A DNA stretch of 32,588 bases, taken from Phycisphaerales bacterium. GTDB lineage: Bacteria; Planctomycetota; Phycisphaerae; Phycisphaerales; SM1A02. The translations under genes were made by a program, and so were the position numbers. The notes under the pieces are model-generated. The model was given only the letters and a program-made list of their open reading frames with translations, was not told where the DNA came from and ran no database searches. This document shows positions 8,655 through 16,493 of this stretch, in pieces (positions within the stretch are counted from its first letter, which is position 1; the number at the start of each line of letters is the position of its first letter). The stretch covers positions 1,531,023 through 1,563,610 of the forward strand of contig CP070772.1 of assembly GCA_020345805.1 (NCBI GenBank), in the 5' to 3' direction.

Positions 8655-8686
8655 GGCCGGTCGCGGAGGCGACCGGCCTTGTTCTT
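8655..8686 (+). terminator. Rho-independent terminator after pseudopilin copy 3
   Basis: GGCCGGTCGC (8655-8664) and GCGACCGGCC (8669-8678) form a perfect 10-bp stem with a GGAG loop, followed by TTGTTCTT. This is the clearest terminator in the window and separates the pseudopilin unit from the nfeD-floA operon. Confidence 0.85.
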
Positions 8687-8809
8687 CCCCCCGTGCCGAG
8701 ATCTGCGACGGCCGCCGCCCCGGGGAGAACGGATCCGCCCCCGGCCGCGGTGGGCAGCCCGGGAGCGTCCCAAACCGCTCCCCGATCGGCCAGATTGCCC
8801 GGATCGATC

Positions 8810-8815
8810 TATACT
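8810..8815 (+). promoter_or_regulatory. Candidate -10 box (TATACT) for the nfeD-floA operon
   Basis: TATACT ends 7 nt before the GTG at 8823. If used, transcription would begin at or beside the GTG, or give a leader of about 50 nt for the internal ATG at 8871. No good -35 lies at the normal distance. Confidence 0.4.
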
Positions 8816-8822
8816 GAAGGAA

Positions 8823-10607
8823 GTGAAGGACACTCCTCTGCCCAACCCGTCGCCGATTCTGTCTCTCGCGATGCGAGGCGCAGCGCTCCTGCTGGGGCTG
8901 ATCTGCCTGCTGATGTTCGGCGCGGACGAGCAGCCGGACTCGGTGCCCCCGCCGGCCGACAAAGCGACCGCGGTGGCCACGGCGGTTCCCGCGTATCGCC
9001 AGGCCGGTCAGGTGGCGGTGTTGACGGTCAAAGGCGAGATCGATCGGGTCACGCTTCGCTCGCTGGAGCGGCGGGTGGCTCGGGCGGTGCGGGACGGGGC
9101 CGACGCGATCGTGCTGGAGCTTGACACGCCGGGCGGCGCCCTGGACGCGGCCCTGGACATCTGCGACCTGATCCGCAGCGAGGCACCGGCCAACACCGTG
9201 GCGTGGATCAACCGTGATGCACACTCCGCAGGCACCATCATCGCCCTGGCCTGCCGGGAGGTTGTCATTGCCCCCAGTTCACACATGGGGGTTGCCGCCC
9301 CGGTCACGGGCCTTCCCGGAGTGGGCATGGTCCCGATGCCGGCGGCCGAGCGGGCCAAGGCCGAGTCCTGGATCCTCGAAGAGGTCGTTCACTCGGCGCG
9401 TCGCAACCACTATGACGAGAATCTGGTGACGGCGTTCGTCAGCGTGGGCGTGGAGTTGTGGCTCATTGAGCACGTGGGCACCGGCGAGAGGGTGTTTGTG
9501 GATCGCGAGGAGTTCAAGGTTCTCTTCGGCGAGGAACCGACAGGGACCCTGACTTCGATTACGCCCTCCCTCCCCAGCTCCGGGGACAGCAAGTTCATGC
9601 CGTTCTTTGACACCACCATTCCGCCGGCCGACACCGGCGAAACGATCGATCCTGAGGAGTATCAGAAGCAGATCGAGTTCGCCCAGACGCTGCCGTCGGC
9701 GCGTCTGCGGCTGACCAGCGCGGATCGAGACGAGTGGAGGCCGCTGATGCAGATCGTCTCCAGCGATCGCCTGCTGGGCATCAACGAAGATGAAGCGGTG
9801 TATTACGGCTTGGCCCGGCAGATCGTGCGAAACGATCAGCAGCTTGCGGCGTTCTTCGGCGCCGATCCGGTAACGGGCATCCGGCGCTATGACGACTCCT
9901 GGTCGGAGGGGCTGGTGCGATTCCTCACCCACCCGATCGTGATGGGCGTGCTGATCGTGATCTTCATCGTGTCGCTGTTCATCGAGATGGCGGCGCCGGG
10001 ATTCGGGGTGTTCGGCACCGCCGCCACCATCGCGCTGCTCATTCTCATCGGGGCCCCGTTCCTGGCGGGGATGGCCCAGTGGTGGGACATTCTTCTGATC
10101 GTGGTGGGCCTGATGCTGCTGGCGGCGGAGATCTTCGTCATCCCCGGCTTCGGTCTGCCCGGCGTGGCCGGGGCCCTGTGCGTGCTGGTGGGGATGGTAG
10201 GCACATTCGTCTCCGGCGACGTCACCACGGTCGAGGGTCAGGAACAGATCTGGACAGGACTGACCACGGTGCTGACGGCCCTGTTCGCCGCCGGAGTCGG
10301 CCTGTGGTTCCTCAGCCGCTACGTCCCCACCATACCCGTCATCAACCGGGTGATTCTCAGGGCGGAAGTGAGCGAGCGACAGGCGATCGGTGTGGGGCTG
10401 CTGGAGGCAATGGGCACGGCCCAGCGAGCCTTGGAGCCCGGCGACGAGGGCGTGGCCGCTACCGATCTCAGACCCGCCGGGCGCGCGGAGATCGGTGGTC
10501 GGATGGTCGATGTGAAGAGCGTGGGCGAATTCATCGACAAAGGCACGCCGATTCGAGTGGTCTCCGTGGGCCGGTTTGTGATTGAAGTGGAGGAAACGCT
10601 GACATGA
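8823..10607 (+). CDS. NfeD-family membrane-bound serine protease (ClpP-class), long form
   Basis: About 594-residue NfeD protein with three parts: signal sequence or first membrane helix (about 18-33), a ClpP/SppA-like serine protease domain (about 60-290) and a C-terminal block with four or five membrane helices (about 375-520) plus an OB-fold NfeD domain (about 535-594). The protease part shows VLELDTPGG, INRDAHSAGT with the likely nucleophile Ser135, and SSHMGVAAP. Lys179 is a candidate for the second half of the Ser-Lys dyad known from archaeal 1510-N. It probably cleaves membrane proteins of the stomatin/flotillin partner encoded downstream. Start is uncertain: GTG 8823 follows a TATACT box by 7 nt, while ATG 8871 would give a compact signal peptide (MRGAALLLGLI) but has no ribosome site. 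The frame is open to 8538, but that part crosses the upstream terminator and is not coding. Confidence 0.88.
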   Translation: MKDTPLPNPSPILSLAMRGAALLLGLICLLMFGADEQPDSVPPPADKATAVATAVPAYRQAGQVAVLTVKGEIDRVTLRSLERRVARAVRDGADAIVLELDTPGGALDAALDICDLIRSEAPANTVAWINRDAHSAGTIIALACREVVIAPSSHMGVAAPVTGLPGVGMVPMPAAERAKAESWILEEVVHSARRNHYDENLVTAFVSVGVELWLIEHVGTGERVFVDREEFKVLFGEEPTGTLTSITPSLPSSGDSKFMPFFDTTIPPADTGETIDPEEYQKQIEFAQTLPSARLRLTSADRDEWRPLMQIVSSDRLLGINEDEAVYYGLARQIVRNDQQLAAFFGADPVTGIRRYDDSWSEGLVRFLTHPIVMGVLIVIFIVSLFIEMAAPGFGVFGTAATIALLILIGAPFLAGMAQWWDILLIVVGLMLLAAEIFVIPGFGLPGVAGALCVLVGMVGTFVSGDVTTVEGQEQIWTGLTTVLTALFAAGVGLWFLSRYVPTIPVINRVILRAEVSERQAIGVGLLEAMGTAQRALEPGDEGVAATDLRPAGRAEIGGRMVDVKSVGEFIDKGTPIRVVSVGRFVIEVEETLT

Positions 10608-11164
10608 TTCTGATGTTGGCCCAAGGCGCGACCCAAACCGGCGACGAGTCCTACATCCTGTGGGGCTGGGTGCTTCTTGCCGTCGCGGTGGGACTCTTAT
10701 TCCTGGAGTTCCTGATCCCCTCCGGCGGGCTGATCGGACTGCTGTGCGGGATCGCCGCGATTGGATCGGTGGTGTCCTTCTTCATGTACGACTCGCTCTG
10801 GGGCACCGTGGCGCTGTGCAGCTACATCATCCTGGGGCCGATCGTGGTCATCTTCATGTTCAGATTCTTCATGAGTTCGCCGCTGGCCGATCGCCTCGTG
10901 CTGGGGGCGAAAGAGGATCCGCTGAACCTGACGCCGGAGGAGGCGGTAGCTGCGGCCGAACAGGAGCGTCAGGCCCGCGTTTCGGAGCTCAAGCAACTGA
11001 TCGGAGCCCAGGGCGTGGCCGTAACCTCGCTGCGCCCCGTGGGAACCATCAAGATCGGGGATCGACGGGTTGACGGCATGGCCGAGAGCGGCACCATCGA
11101 GGCGGGCACGCCCGTAATCGTCACCGACGTGTACGACAACCAGATCAAGGTGCGGCCGACCTGA
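10604..11164 (+). CDS. NfeD-family protein, short membrane form
   Basis: 186-residue NfeD protein without a protease domain. It has two to three hydrophobic helices in the first 90 residues (WGWVLLAVAVGLLFLEFLIP, then GLIGLLCGIAAIGSVVSFF, then YIILGPIVVIFMFRFF) and a C-terminal OB-fold NfeD domain with GAQGVAVTSLRPVGTIKIG, matching GDEGVAATDLRPAGRAEIGG of the upstream protein. The ATG overlaps the stop of the upstream gene (ATGA), so translation is probably coupled. Pairing of long and short NfeD proteins before a flotillin is the known arrangement of Bacillus yqeZ-yqfA-yqfB type loci. Expected role: scaffold or partner of the flotillin in membrane microdomains. Confidence 0.88.
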   Translation: MILMLAQGATQTGDESYILWGWVLLAVAVGLLFLEFLIPSGGLIGLLCGIAAIGSVVSFFMYDSLWGTVALCSYIILGPIVVIFMFRFFMSSPLADRLVLGAKEDPLNLTPEEAVAAAEQERQARVSELKQLIGAQGVAVTSLRPVGTIKIGDRRVDGMAESGTIEAGTPVIVTDVYDNQIKVRPT

Positions 11165-11206
11165 GCCGGGCGCGGTGTGAGGCTATCTGATACACTGCCA
11201 TCGGGC

Positions 11207-11229
11207 TCGGCTTGACCTGATCAAGCCGA
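11207..11229 (+). promoter_or_regulatory. Perfect stem-loop in the floA leader
   Basis: TCGGCTTGA (11207-11215) and TCAAGCCGA (11221-11229) form a 9-bp perfect stem with loop CCTGA, 43 nt before the floA ATG. A TACACT box (11191-11196) just upstream could start a floA-only transcript whose 5' end would be this hairpin. An mRNA-stabilising 5' hairpin or a protein-binding palindrome are both possible. Confidence 0.4.
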
Positions 11230-11271
11230 ATCGCTTGAAGTGGCGTTTCTGTTGCAGGAAGGACCAAAGAC

Positions 11272-12300
11272 ATGAGCTCTCCGATACTCCTGGTGGGAAT
11301 TGCCGGCTGGATGTGGGGCGTCATTGCCGTCGTCGGCGTCATTTTCCTCATCATCCTCGCCATCATCGGCCAGTACATAAGCCTCTGGCTCCAGGCCTGG
11401 CTCTCCGGCGCCCGGGTGAGCCTGCCCGGACTGGTCATGATGCGCCTGCGGAAGGTCGATCCGAAAACGATCGTCTTCAATCGCATCAGCGCCAAGAAGG
11501 CCGGGCTTGATCTCTCCACCGATCAGCTCGAAGCGCACTACCTGGCGGGCGGACGGGTCACCAACGTAACGCGTTCGATGATCGCCGCAGACAAGGCGAG
11601 GATCGACCTGCCCTGGGAACGGGCCACCGCCATCGACCTCGCCGGCCGTGACATCCTCGATGCCGTCAAGACCTCGGTCGACCCGAAGGTAATCGATTGC
11701 CCCCACGCCGGATCGGGAAAGGGAACGATTGACGCAGTGGCCAAAGACGGCATTCAGCTCAAAGCCAAGGCGAGGGTGACCGTGCGCACCAACATTGCGC
11801 GCCTCGTCGGCGGCGCGACCGAAGAGACCATCGTCGCCCGCGTGGGTGAAGGCATTGTCTCGGCGATCGGTTCGTCATCGACTCACAAGGAAGTGCTGGA
11901 GAACCCCGACGCCATCTCCAAAGCGGTGTTGTCCAAAGGGCTGGACTCCGGCACGGCCTACGAGATCCTTTCCATCGACATTGCCGACGTTGACGTGGGC
12001 ACGAACATCGGGGCCGCCCTTCAGGCCGACCAGGCCGAGGCGGACCTGAAACGCTTCCGGGCCGAGGCCGAGAAGCGACGCGCCATGGCCGTGGCCCAGG
12101 AGGCCGAATACGCCGCCGAGGTCCAGAAGAACCGGGCCCTGGTGGTTCTGGCCGAAGCGGAGGTCCCCAAGGCGATGGCCGACGCTTTCCGTGCCGGAAA
12201 CATGGGCATCATGGACTACTACCGCATGAAGAACGTCATCGCCGACACCGACATGCGAAACACGATCGCTGGCGGCGAGGCGGGACCTGAGCCGTCCTGA
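11272..12300 (+). CDS. floA: Flotillin-like protein FloA
   Basis: 342-residue flotillin-like protein (former UPF0365/YqfA), organiser of functional membrane microdomains. A hydrophobic hairpin occupies residues 8-45, followed by the family blocks [22 protein letters not shown]-type [21 protein letters not shown], a PHB domain ([20 protein letters not shown]), the [20 protein letters not shown] junction, and an alanine/glutamate-rich coiled coil to about 305. The C-terminal tail ends in [15 protein letters not shown], near the usual family length of 330. The ATG has GGAAGGA 9 nt upstream. It is the third gene of an nfeD-nfeD-floA set, a conserved partnership in which NfeD proteins act with flotillins. 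A stem-loop with a weak U-run follows. Confidence 0.95.
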   Translation: MSSPILLVGIAGWMWGVIAVVGVIFLIILAIIGQYISLWLQAWLSGARVSLPGLVMMRLRKVDPKTIVFNRISAKKAGLDLSTDQLEAHYLAGGRVTNVTRSMIAADKARIDLPWERATAIDLAGRDILDAVKTSVDPKVIDCPHAGSGKGTIDAVAKDGIQLKAKARVTVRTNIARLVGGATEETIVARVGEGIVSAIGSSSTHKEVLENPDAISKAVLSKGLDSGTAYEILSIDIADVDVGTNIGAALQADQAEADLKRFRAEAEKRRAMAVAQEAEYAAEVQKNRALVVLAEAEVPKAMADAFRAGNMGIMDYYRMKNVIADTDMRNTIAGGEAGPEPS

Positions 12301-12345
12301 TCCTCATGACCAGAGTCGGGAGTCGATAGCCCAGGCAACATCATC

Positions 12346-12380
12346 GCGGCCTACCGGTGACCCCGGTGGGCCGCGTCTTC
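12346..12380 (+). terminator. Terminator-like stem-loop after floA
   Basis: GCGGCCTACCGG (12346-12357) pairs with CCGGTGGGCCGC (12363-12374) over 12 bp with a single G-U wobble, followed by GTCTTC. The tail is only moderately U-rich. Confidence 0.6.
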
Positions 12381-12382
12381 TG

Positions 12383-12388
12383 TATGAT
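12383..12388 (+). promoter_or_regulatory. Candidate -10 box (TATGAT) for the glycosyltransferase gene
   Basis: TATGAT preceded by TG (extended -10 like) ends 8 nt before the GTG start at 12397. It sits directly after the floA terminator, so it is well placed for a new transcript with little or no leader. Confidence 0.45.
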
Positions 12389-12396
12389 CCAGCCCC

Positions 12397-13188
12397 GTGC
12401 CGCACCTGCACATCGTCATCCCCGTCTACAACGAGCGGCAAACGCTCAGCCCCTGCGTCCAGCGGGTGATCGAATCCCCGCTGCCCCCAGGCTGGAACCG
12501 GCGCATCCTGCTCATCGATGATCACTCTGACGAGTCGCACTACCACGCCGTCGCCTCGCTGGCCGAGTCGATTCAGCAGGCCGGTCAAGACCTGACCCTG
12601 CACCGCCACGAGGTCAACATGGGTAAAGGTGCGGCGCTCCAGTCGGGCTTCGACATCATTCTCAAGGGTGACCCGCCGGATGATGACCTGACCATCATTC
12701 AGGATGCCGATCTTGAATACGACCCGTCGGACTATCCGGCCCTGATGACCCCGATCATCGAGGGTCGGGCCGATGCCGTTGTGGGCACCCGCTGGGGTGA
12801 GCACCGAAGCTACCCGGGGCTGAAGGCGAAGACCCACGCCTGGGGTAACTCCGTTCTCACACGTCTCAGCAATCTCATGACCGGCTACCGCGTCAGCGAC
12901 ATGGAGTGTTGCTACAAAGTACTGCCGGTCCGAGTCCTGAAGCGCCTGCGGCCGATGCTGACTGAGAAACGGTTCGGAATAGAGCCGCAAATCGTGGCCT
13001 CATTGTCTCGACTCAAGGCCCGTGTGGTCGAAGTTCCCATCAGCTACGAACCGCGGGGGCTCGCCGCGGGTAAGAAAATCGGCTGGGCCGACGGCATGCG
13101 GGCGATATATGTGATCAGCCGGGAACGGTTCCGGCCGATGTCAACTGAGCCGCCTGAACCCGCTTCCCGACAAGTCGGCGACCACTGA
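12397..13188 (+). CDS. Family 2 glycosyltransferase (polyprenyl-phosphate sugar synthase-like)
   Basis: 263-residue GT-A fold glycosyltransferase that would move a sugar from a nucleotide donor to a lipid phosphate or glycan. Motifs: [13 protein letters not shown] at residues 4-16, LLIDDHS around 48-54, [13 protein letters not shown], the metal-binding QDADLEYDP near residue 106 and a C-terminal [12 protein letters not shown] / [11 protein letters not shown] / [12 protein letters not shown] block seen in dolichyl-phosphate mannose synthase-like bacterial enzymes. No membrane helices follow, so it is a soluble or peripheral single-domain form. GTG start chosen because the beta-1 strand begins within four residues and no earlier in-frame start fits. 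The next gene, 15 nt downstream, is a multi-pass membrane protein of a type often paired with such enzymes in lipid or cell-envelope synthesis. Donor and acceptor are not determinable. Confidence 0.88.
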   Translation: MPHLHIVIPVYNERQTLSPCVQRVIESPLPPGWNRRILLIDDHSDESHYHAVASLAESIQQAGQDLTLHRHEVNMGKGAALQSGFDIILKGDPPDDDLTIIQDADLEYDPSDYPALMTPIIEGRADAVVGTRWGEHRSYPGLKAKTHAWGNSVLTRLSNLMTGYRVSDMECCYKVLPVRVLKRLRPMLTEKRFGIEPQIVASLSRLKARVVEVPISYEPRGLAAGKKIGWADGMRAIYVISRERFRPMSTEPPEPASRQVGDH

Positions 13189-13203
13189 GACGAACGACCG
13201 GCC

Positions 13204-14190
13204 GTGGCCCCCAACCCAGACGAAAAACCGGACCTTCTTTCGCCCCGCAAGCTGATCACTCAGTCCCTCGGATTCGTGATCGGCATGGCGCTGCTGATCT
13301 GGTGCATCGTCATCGCAGTCAAGGGCGGCGAGGGCGAGGATATCAGCGGCTGGGCGAAGATCCGCGAGGCAAGCCCCCTGCTGGTGGCCGGGCTGGCGGG
13401 CTGCTCTCTGATCAGCCTCTTTGTCAACGGCGTGATCTTCTGGCTGGTCATCCTGCCCGTAAAGAACCTGGGCATGTGGCGCATGGAGTGGCTCAACCTC
13501 GTCACCGGCGTGCTGAACTACGCGCCCATCCGGGCCGGGCTCCTCGCACGAATCGCCTACAACCTGCGCGTCGACCGATTGAGCCTGCTTCAGTTGGGTG
13601 GCTGGTTCCTGGCCCTGGCCTTCACCATGGTCCTTACCCTCGGGGCCTGCATCCTGGCCACGATCGTCTGGCCCGACTTCGACCTGATCTGGGTTGCCAT
13701 CCTTCTCGGCCAGCTCATCCTGGGCGGCCTGCTGGCGTGGGCGGTGATGGGCCATCCCCTGATCATCCGCCACGGCAAGGGCATGGACCAGATGTTGCGG
13801 CGCCCCGTCTGCCTTTGGGGCGCGATCGGACTGCGCCTGATTGATATCTCCGCCTATGTCGGGCGAATGGCCTGCGCGGCGGCGATCCTGGATCTTTCGC
13901 TGCCTTTTGCCGACATCATGCTGCTGGGATTCGCCGCCCTCGCCCTCAGCCTCAACCCGCTGGGTCGCATCGGCTTCCGTGAGGCCGCGGTGGCGTTTGT
14001 CGCGTCCCGCCTCGTCGCCCCCGAACTCGGCGGGGCTCATCTGGAAGCTTCGATGGCCCAGCTGGCGCTGGTGGAATCAGCCGGCGAGGCAATGCTCTTC
14101 ATTCCCATAGGCGCGATCGCTCTGCTGTGGTACCGCAAGCGCTGGCGTGATGCCGCGGCAGCCAACGGACAGATCGATGACGCTGATTGA
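13204..14190 (+). CDS. Multi-pass membrane protein, flippase-like / LPG-synthase-TM-like
   Basis: 328-residue protein with about eight hydrophobic segments (around residues 18-38, 58-82, 125-150, 155-180, 205-225, 235-255 and 285-310) and a cytoplasmic-looking basic stretch near the C-terminus. A motif LNYAPIRAGLLARIAY after the second helix pair resembles the conserved P-x-R-x-G-x-x-x-R segment of the lysylphosphatidylglycerol-synthase membrane domain family (UPF0104), and GRIGFREAAVAFV resembles its later G-x-R-E block. The family is mostly uncharacterised and proposed to act in lipid or lipid-linked sugar translocation. Start is GTG, 15 nt after the glycosyltransferase stop, with no strong ribosome site. 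The tandem arrangement suggests the two act on the same lipid-linked substrate. The family assignment is moderate, the membrane topology certain. Confidence 0.7.
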   Translation: MAPNPDEKPDLLSPRKLITQSLGFVIGMALLIWCIVIAVKGGEGEDISGWAKIREASPLLVAGLAGCSLISLFVNGVIFWLVILPVKNLGMWRMEWLNLVTGVLNYAPIRAGLLARIAYNLRVDRLSLLQLGGWFLALAFTMVLTLGACILATIVWPDFDLIWVAILLGQLILGGLLAWAVMGHPLIIRHGKGMDQMLRRPVCLWGAIGLRLIDISAYVGRMACAAAILDLSLPFADIMLLGFAALALSLNPLGRIGFREAAVAFVASRLVAPELGGAHLEASMAQLALVESAGEAMLFIPIGAIALLWYRKRWRDAAAANGQIDDAD

Positions 14191-14380
14191 CCGAAATGCC
14201 ATTGGTCGTAACTGATTGCCAGGCAAGTCATTGCGGCCCGGCCGGTCGGTGGGCTCCACCCCGGCTCAGCAACCCGCGACCTCTCTGCACTGTCTGCCGA
14301 CTGCACTCCACAGTTGGGACGATCCGCAGCCAAACCACGCCTCGCCACCTTCGCCCATCGGCGCATCGCCTCTCAGGCCG

Positions 14381-14386
14381 TACGCT
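14381..14386 (+). promoter_or_regulatory. Candidate -10 box (TACGCT), leaderless arrangement
   Basis: TACGCT ends exactly 6 nt before the ATG at 14393. No Shine-Dalgarno lies between. Same spacing as before the transaldolase, HscB-like and recJ genes. Confidence 0.4.
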
Positions 14387-14392
14387 ATCGGG

Positions 14393-15475
14393 ATGAGCAA
14401 ACTTGATCGACGATCGTTCCTGGCCGCCTCCGCCGCCTCGAGTTCACTCTTCTGGCCCCTGGCCTGCAGCCGAGCCTCGCAGCAGAAGCTCACGGCCGGC
14501 CGGCCCGTGGTGATCAGCTCCGGCAACGGCATCCCCGCCGTCACCCGGGCCATGGAGGGGCTCAATCGCGGCGAGGATCCCGCCGACGCCGTCGTCGAGG
14601 GCGTCACCCTCGTCGAGGATGACCCCAACGACATGAGCGTCGGTTACGGCGGCCTGCCCAACGAGGGGGGCGTCGTCCAGCTCGACGCCTCCGTAATGCA
14701 CGGGCCCACCCACAAGGCCGGAGCGGTCGCCGCAATCGAGAACATCCGCAACCCCGCCCGAGTCGCTCTCAAAGTCCTACGCCACACCGATCACGTCATG
14801 ATCGTCGGCGACGGTGCCCGCAGGTTCGCCAAGGCCATGGGATTCAAGGAAGAAAACCTCCTCACCGACAAGGCCCGTGAAGTCTGGCTCAAATGGAAAC
14901 GAAACCTCAATCCCAACGATGACTGGCTGGATGAGGATCAGAGCGTCGACCACGACGCCCGGCAGGCAATGGCCGAATCCCTCGGCATCGCCTACTCCCA
15001 CGGCACGATCCACTGCGGAGCCGTTGACGCCAACGGCGACGTCGCTGCCTGCACCACCACCAGCGGCCTGAGCTACAAGATCCCGGGCCGGGTGGGCGAT
15101 TCCCCCATCATCGGCGCGGGGATGTTTGTCGACAACGAGGTCGGTGCAGCGGGGGCCACGGGCAGGGGCGAATCTGTCATCCAGTCCTGCGGGGCATTCC
15201 AGATCGTTCAGCACATGGCCGCCGGCGATGAGCCGACCGCGGCCTGCCTCAAGGTTCTCCGGTGGATCGCAGACCACACGAAGCGTCGGATGCTGCTCAA
15301 TCAAAAAGGTGAGCCCAACTTCGGCGTGACGCTTTACGCTGTGCGCAGGGACGGCCTCTACGGCAGCGCCTCCATGCACAGCGGAGCACACTTCACAGTC
15401 CACGACGGCACCGAAGCCCGCAGTGAAGACTGTGCATTCCTCTACGAGCGCGAACCGCAAGATGTTGAATCCTAG
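14393..15475 (+). CDS. Exported N4-(beta-N-acetylglucosaminyl)-L-asparaginase-type Ntn hydrolase
   Basis: About 360-residue Ntn hydrolase of the glycosylasparaginase family, which matures by self-cleavage and hydrolyses the amide bond of Asn-linked sugars or isoaspartyl peptides. The N-terminus reads SKLDRRSFLAASAASSSL with LACSR after it: a twin-arginine signal, possibly lipidated at the Cys although the lipobox (PLAC) is imperfect. The catalytic Thr is the T of SHGTIHCGAVD; after cleavage it becomes the new N-terminus. Substrate-site blocks GLSYKIPGRVGDSP and GAGMFVDN match the human enzyme pattern, as does the VSxGYGGLPNEGG-like segment (SVGYGGLPNEGGVVQLD). ATG 14393 is chosen because the Tat motif follows and the frame upstream to 14216 lacks any domain. 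The Tat signal fits a protein folded, and perhaps processed, before export. Likely scavenging of glycoprotein fragments. Confidence 0.92.
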   Translation: MSKLDRRSFLAASAASSSLFWPLACSRASQQKLTAGRPVVISSGNGIPAVTRAMEGLNRGEDPADAVVEGVTLVEDDPNDMSVGYGGLPNEGGVVQLDASVMHGPTHKAGAVAAIENIRNPARVALKVLRHTDHVMIVGDGARRFAKAMGFKEENLLTDKAREVWLKWKRNLNPNDDWLDEDQSVDHDARQAMAESLGIAYSHGTIHCGAVDANGDVAACTTTSGLSYKIPGRVGDSPIIGAGMFVDNEVGAAGATGRGESVIQSCGAFQIVQHMAAGDEPTAACLKVLRWIADHTKRRMLLNQKGEPNFGVTLYAVRRDGLYGSASMHSGAHFTVHDGTEARSEDCAFLYEREPQDVES

Positions 15476-15509
15476 AACCGTCGTTCTGCATCAATAACGC
15501 GAGCAGCGC

Positions 15510-15535
15510 AGCCGCGCCCTGACCAGGCCGCGGCT
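15510..15535 (+). other. Stem-loop after the asparaginase gene
   Basis: AGCCGCG (15510-15516) pairs with CGCGGCT (15529-15535), extended inward by CCTG/CAGG with one mismatch. No U-tract follows, so terminator function is uncertain. Confidence 0.35.
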
Positions 15536-15567
15536 CGGGAACCGAACCGTCACAAGGCGGCAAGACC

Positions 15568-16008
15568 ATGAGCAGCGAAGAGTGGAGCCCGATGATCGGC
15601 CTCGGCCGGGCCTGTATCACCCTGCTGTGGAAATGTGCAATCTGCCTGATCGGCTGGGCCGTCGTGGCGTGGCTGATCGCCCCCCCGCTGGCGTGGATCT
15701 CACAGACCCTGACGCTCAGCCTGGTCGCAGTGGCCGGCATGATCATCATGGTCGGCTTCATCATGCTGATTCCGGGAGCGGCGATCGGATCCGTCCTGTC
15801 GGGGAATCTCAATGAGCGGGCAGGATTTGACGGCCCCGTCCTCGCGGCGATTGCCTCACTGTTCGCCTGGATTGCGACGATGGGCGGCACGGCGCTTGGG
15901 CTTCTGTTGCGGCCGGGCGGCAGTTGGCTGCTCACGATCGCCTCCCTCATCGTGGGGGCGGTGGCGATGCTGCTCATTATCAAGAACACCTGGCTCGATC
16001 CTGATTAG
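15568..16008 (+). CDS. Small four-helix membrane protein, unknown function
   Basis: 146 residues with four clear hydrophobic segments (about 14-42, 48-76, 88-112, 118-140), short polar ends and no recognised motif. The start ATG has GGCGG 7-8 nt upstream, a poor but possible ribosome site. It lies 92 nt after the asparaginase gene on the same strand, with a hairpin between them, so co-transcription is uncertain. GNLNERAGFDGP between helices 2 and 3 would be the main loop. I do not recognise the family; the length, helix spacing and lack of a competing gene on the other strand make it probably real. Confidence 0.6.
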   Translation: MSSEEWSPMIGLGRACITLLWKCAICLIGWAVVAWLIAPPLAWISQTLTLSLVAVAGMIIMVGFIMLIPGAAIGSVLSGNLNERAGFDGPVLAAIASLFAWIATMGGTALGLLLRPGGSWLLTIASLIVGAVAMLLIIKNTWLDPD

Positions 16009-16058
16009 CGCGTGTTCCATTTGAAGCGCGTAATCAGCGTGCAGGTCGTTCGGAGGTT

Positions 16059-16144
16059 GCCCGGCCCGAGGCCGGGCGGGCTCGCCGGGATTGCGCTGTG
16101 GACAATCACCCCCGCGCGCCATATAGCCCCCAGCTTGCCGGGGG
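16059..16144. other. Two GC-rich hairpins in gene-free stretch 16009-16493
   Basis: GCCCGGCC-cga-GGCCGGGC (16059-16077) and CCCCC-agcttgcc-GGGGG (16127-16144) stand ahead of the larger palindrome at 16158-16211. Neither is followed by a U-tract. The first may mark the end of the small membrane-protein transcript. Apart from these, the palindrome and the padR promoter, I see no gene in this 485-nt gap. Confidence 0.45.
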
Positions 16145-16157
16145 TTGGCACCCGCGC

Positions 16158-16211
16158 AAAAAAGGGGTCGGGAGTCTTTTCTCCCGAAAAAAGACTCCCG
16201 ACCCCTTTTTT
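16158..16211. repeat. 23-bp perfect palindrome (REP-like element or bidirectional terminator)
   Basis: The left arm 16158-16180 and the right arm 16189-16211 are perfect reverse complements over 23 bp, with an 8-nt loop (CTCCCGAA). Each arm runs A6, then GGGGTCGGGAGTC, then T4 (and its complement), so transcripts of either strand would form a stem ending in a U-run. The outer A6/T6 and the GGGGTCGGGAGTC core recall REP-type palindromes mobilised by Y1 transposases (their ends commonly read like AAAGGGGTCAGG), but this link is from memory and only one copy is in the window. As a hairpin it also fits an intrinsic bidirectional terminator. Confidence 0.75.
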
Positions 16212-16432
16212 CGGCCTCTGAAGCAGAACCGACGGCCGGGTGGCGTGCTCTGGAGCGAAGCGGAAGGCCACGTGGCGTGTGAATTCGGTTGCCGTTACGC
16301 CCCCCACTGCATCTTCGGTGGCAGTGTCCTAAGTCCAAGCGCCAGCGGACCCTGCAATCCCACCGCTCTTCCCCTCAACCCCTCTCAACGCGAATTCCGA
16401 AAAAGATCGGCAAGAAAGTGCGCAGTCCGCCG

Positions 16433-16482
16433 TTGACACAATACCTAGAGAGCCTATGCTTTTATATAGACCATCTAGGTAT
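16433..16482 (+). promoter_or_regulatory. padR promoter with wide perfect inverted repeat (operator)
   Basis: TTGACA (16433-16438) and TATGCT (16455-16460) with 16-nt spacing form the best sigma-70 promoter in the window. ATACCTAGA (16441-16449), inside the spacer, is the exact reverse complement of TCTAGGTAT (16474-16482), which lies just after the expected start of transcription. Arm centres are 33 bp apart, about three helical turns, so a dimer of dimers or a DNA loop could cover the promoter. GGAG follows, 7 nt before the padR ATG. Autorepression by PadR is the natural reading. Confidence 0.7.
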
Positions 16483-16493
16483 GGAGTGCCGCC

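Noticed and set aside
8538..8822. Upstream extension of the nfeD frame by 95 codons
   Set aside because: It would start inside pseudopilin copy 3 and run through a strong terminator; composition is Pro/Arg-rich with no domain.
14191..14392. Possible small gene or extended N-terminus before the asparaginase
   Set aside because: The in-frame extension to 14216 lacks homology-like features and precedes the twin-arginine signal, which must be near the N-terminus.
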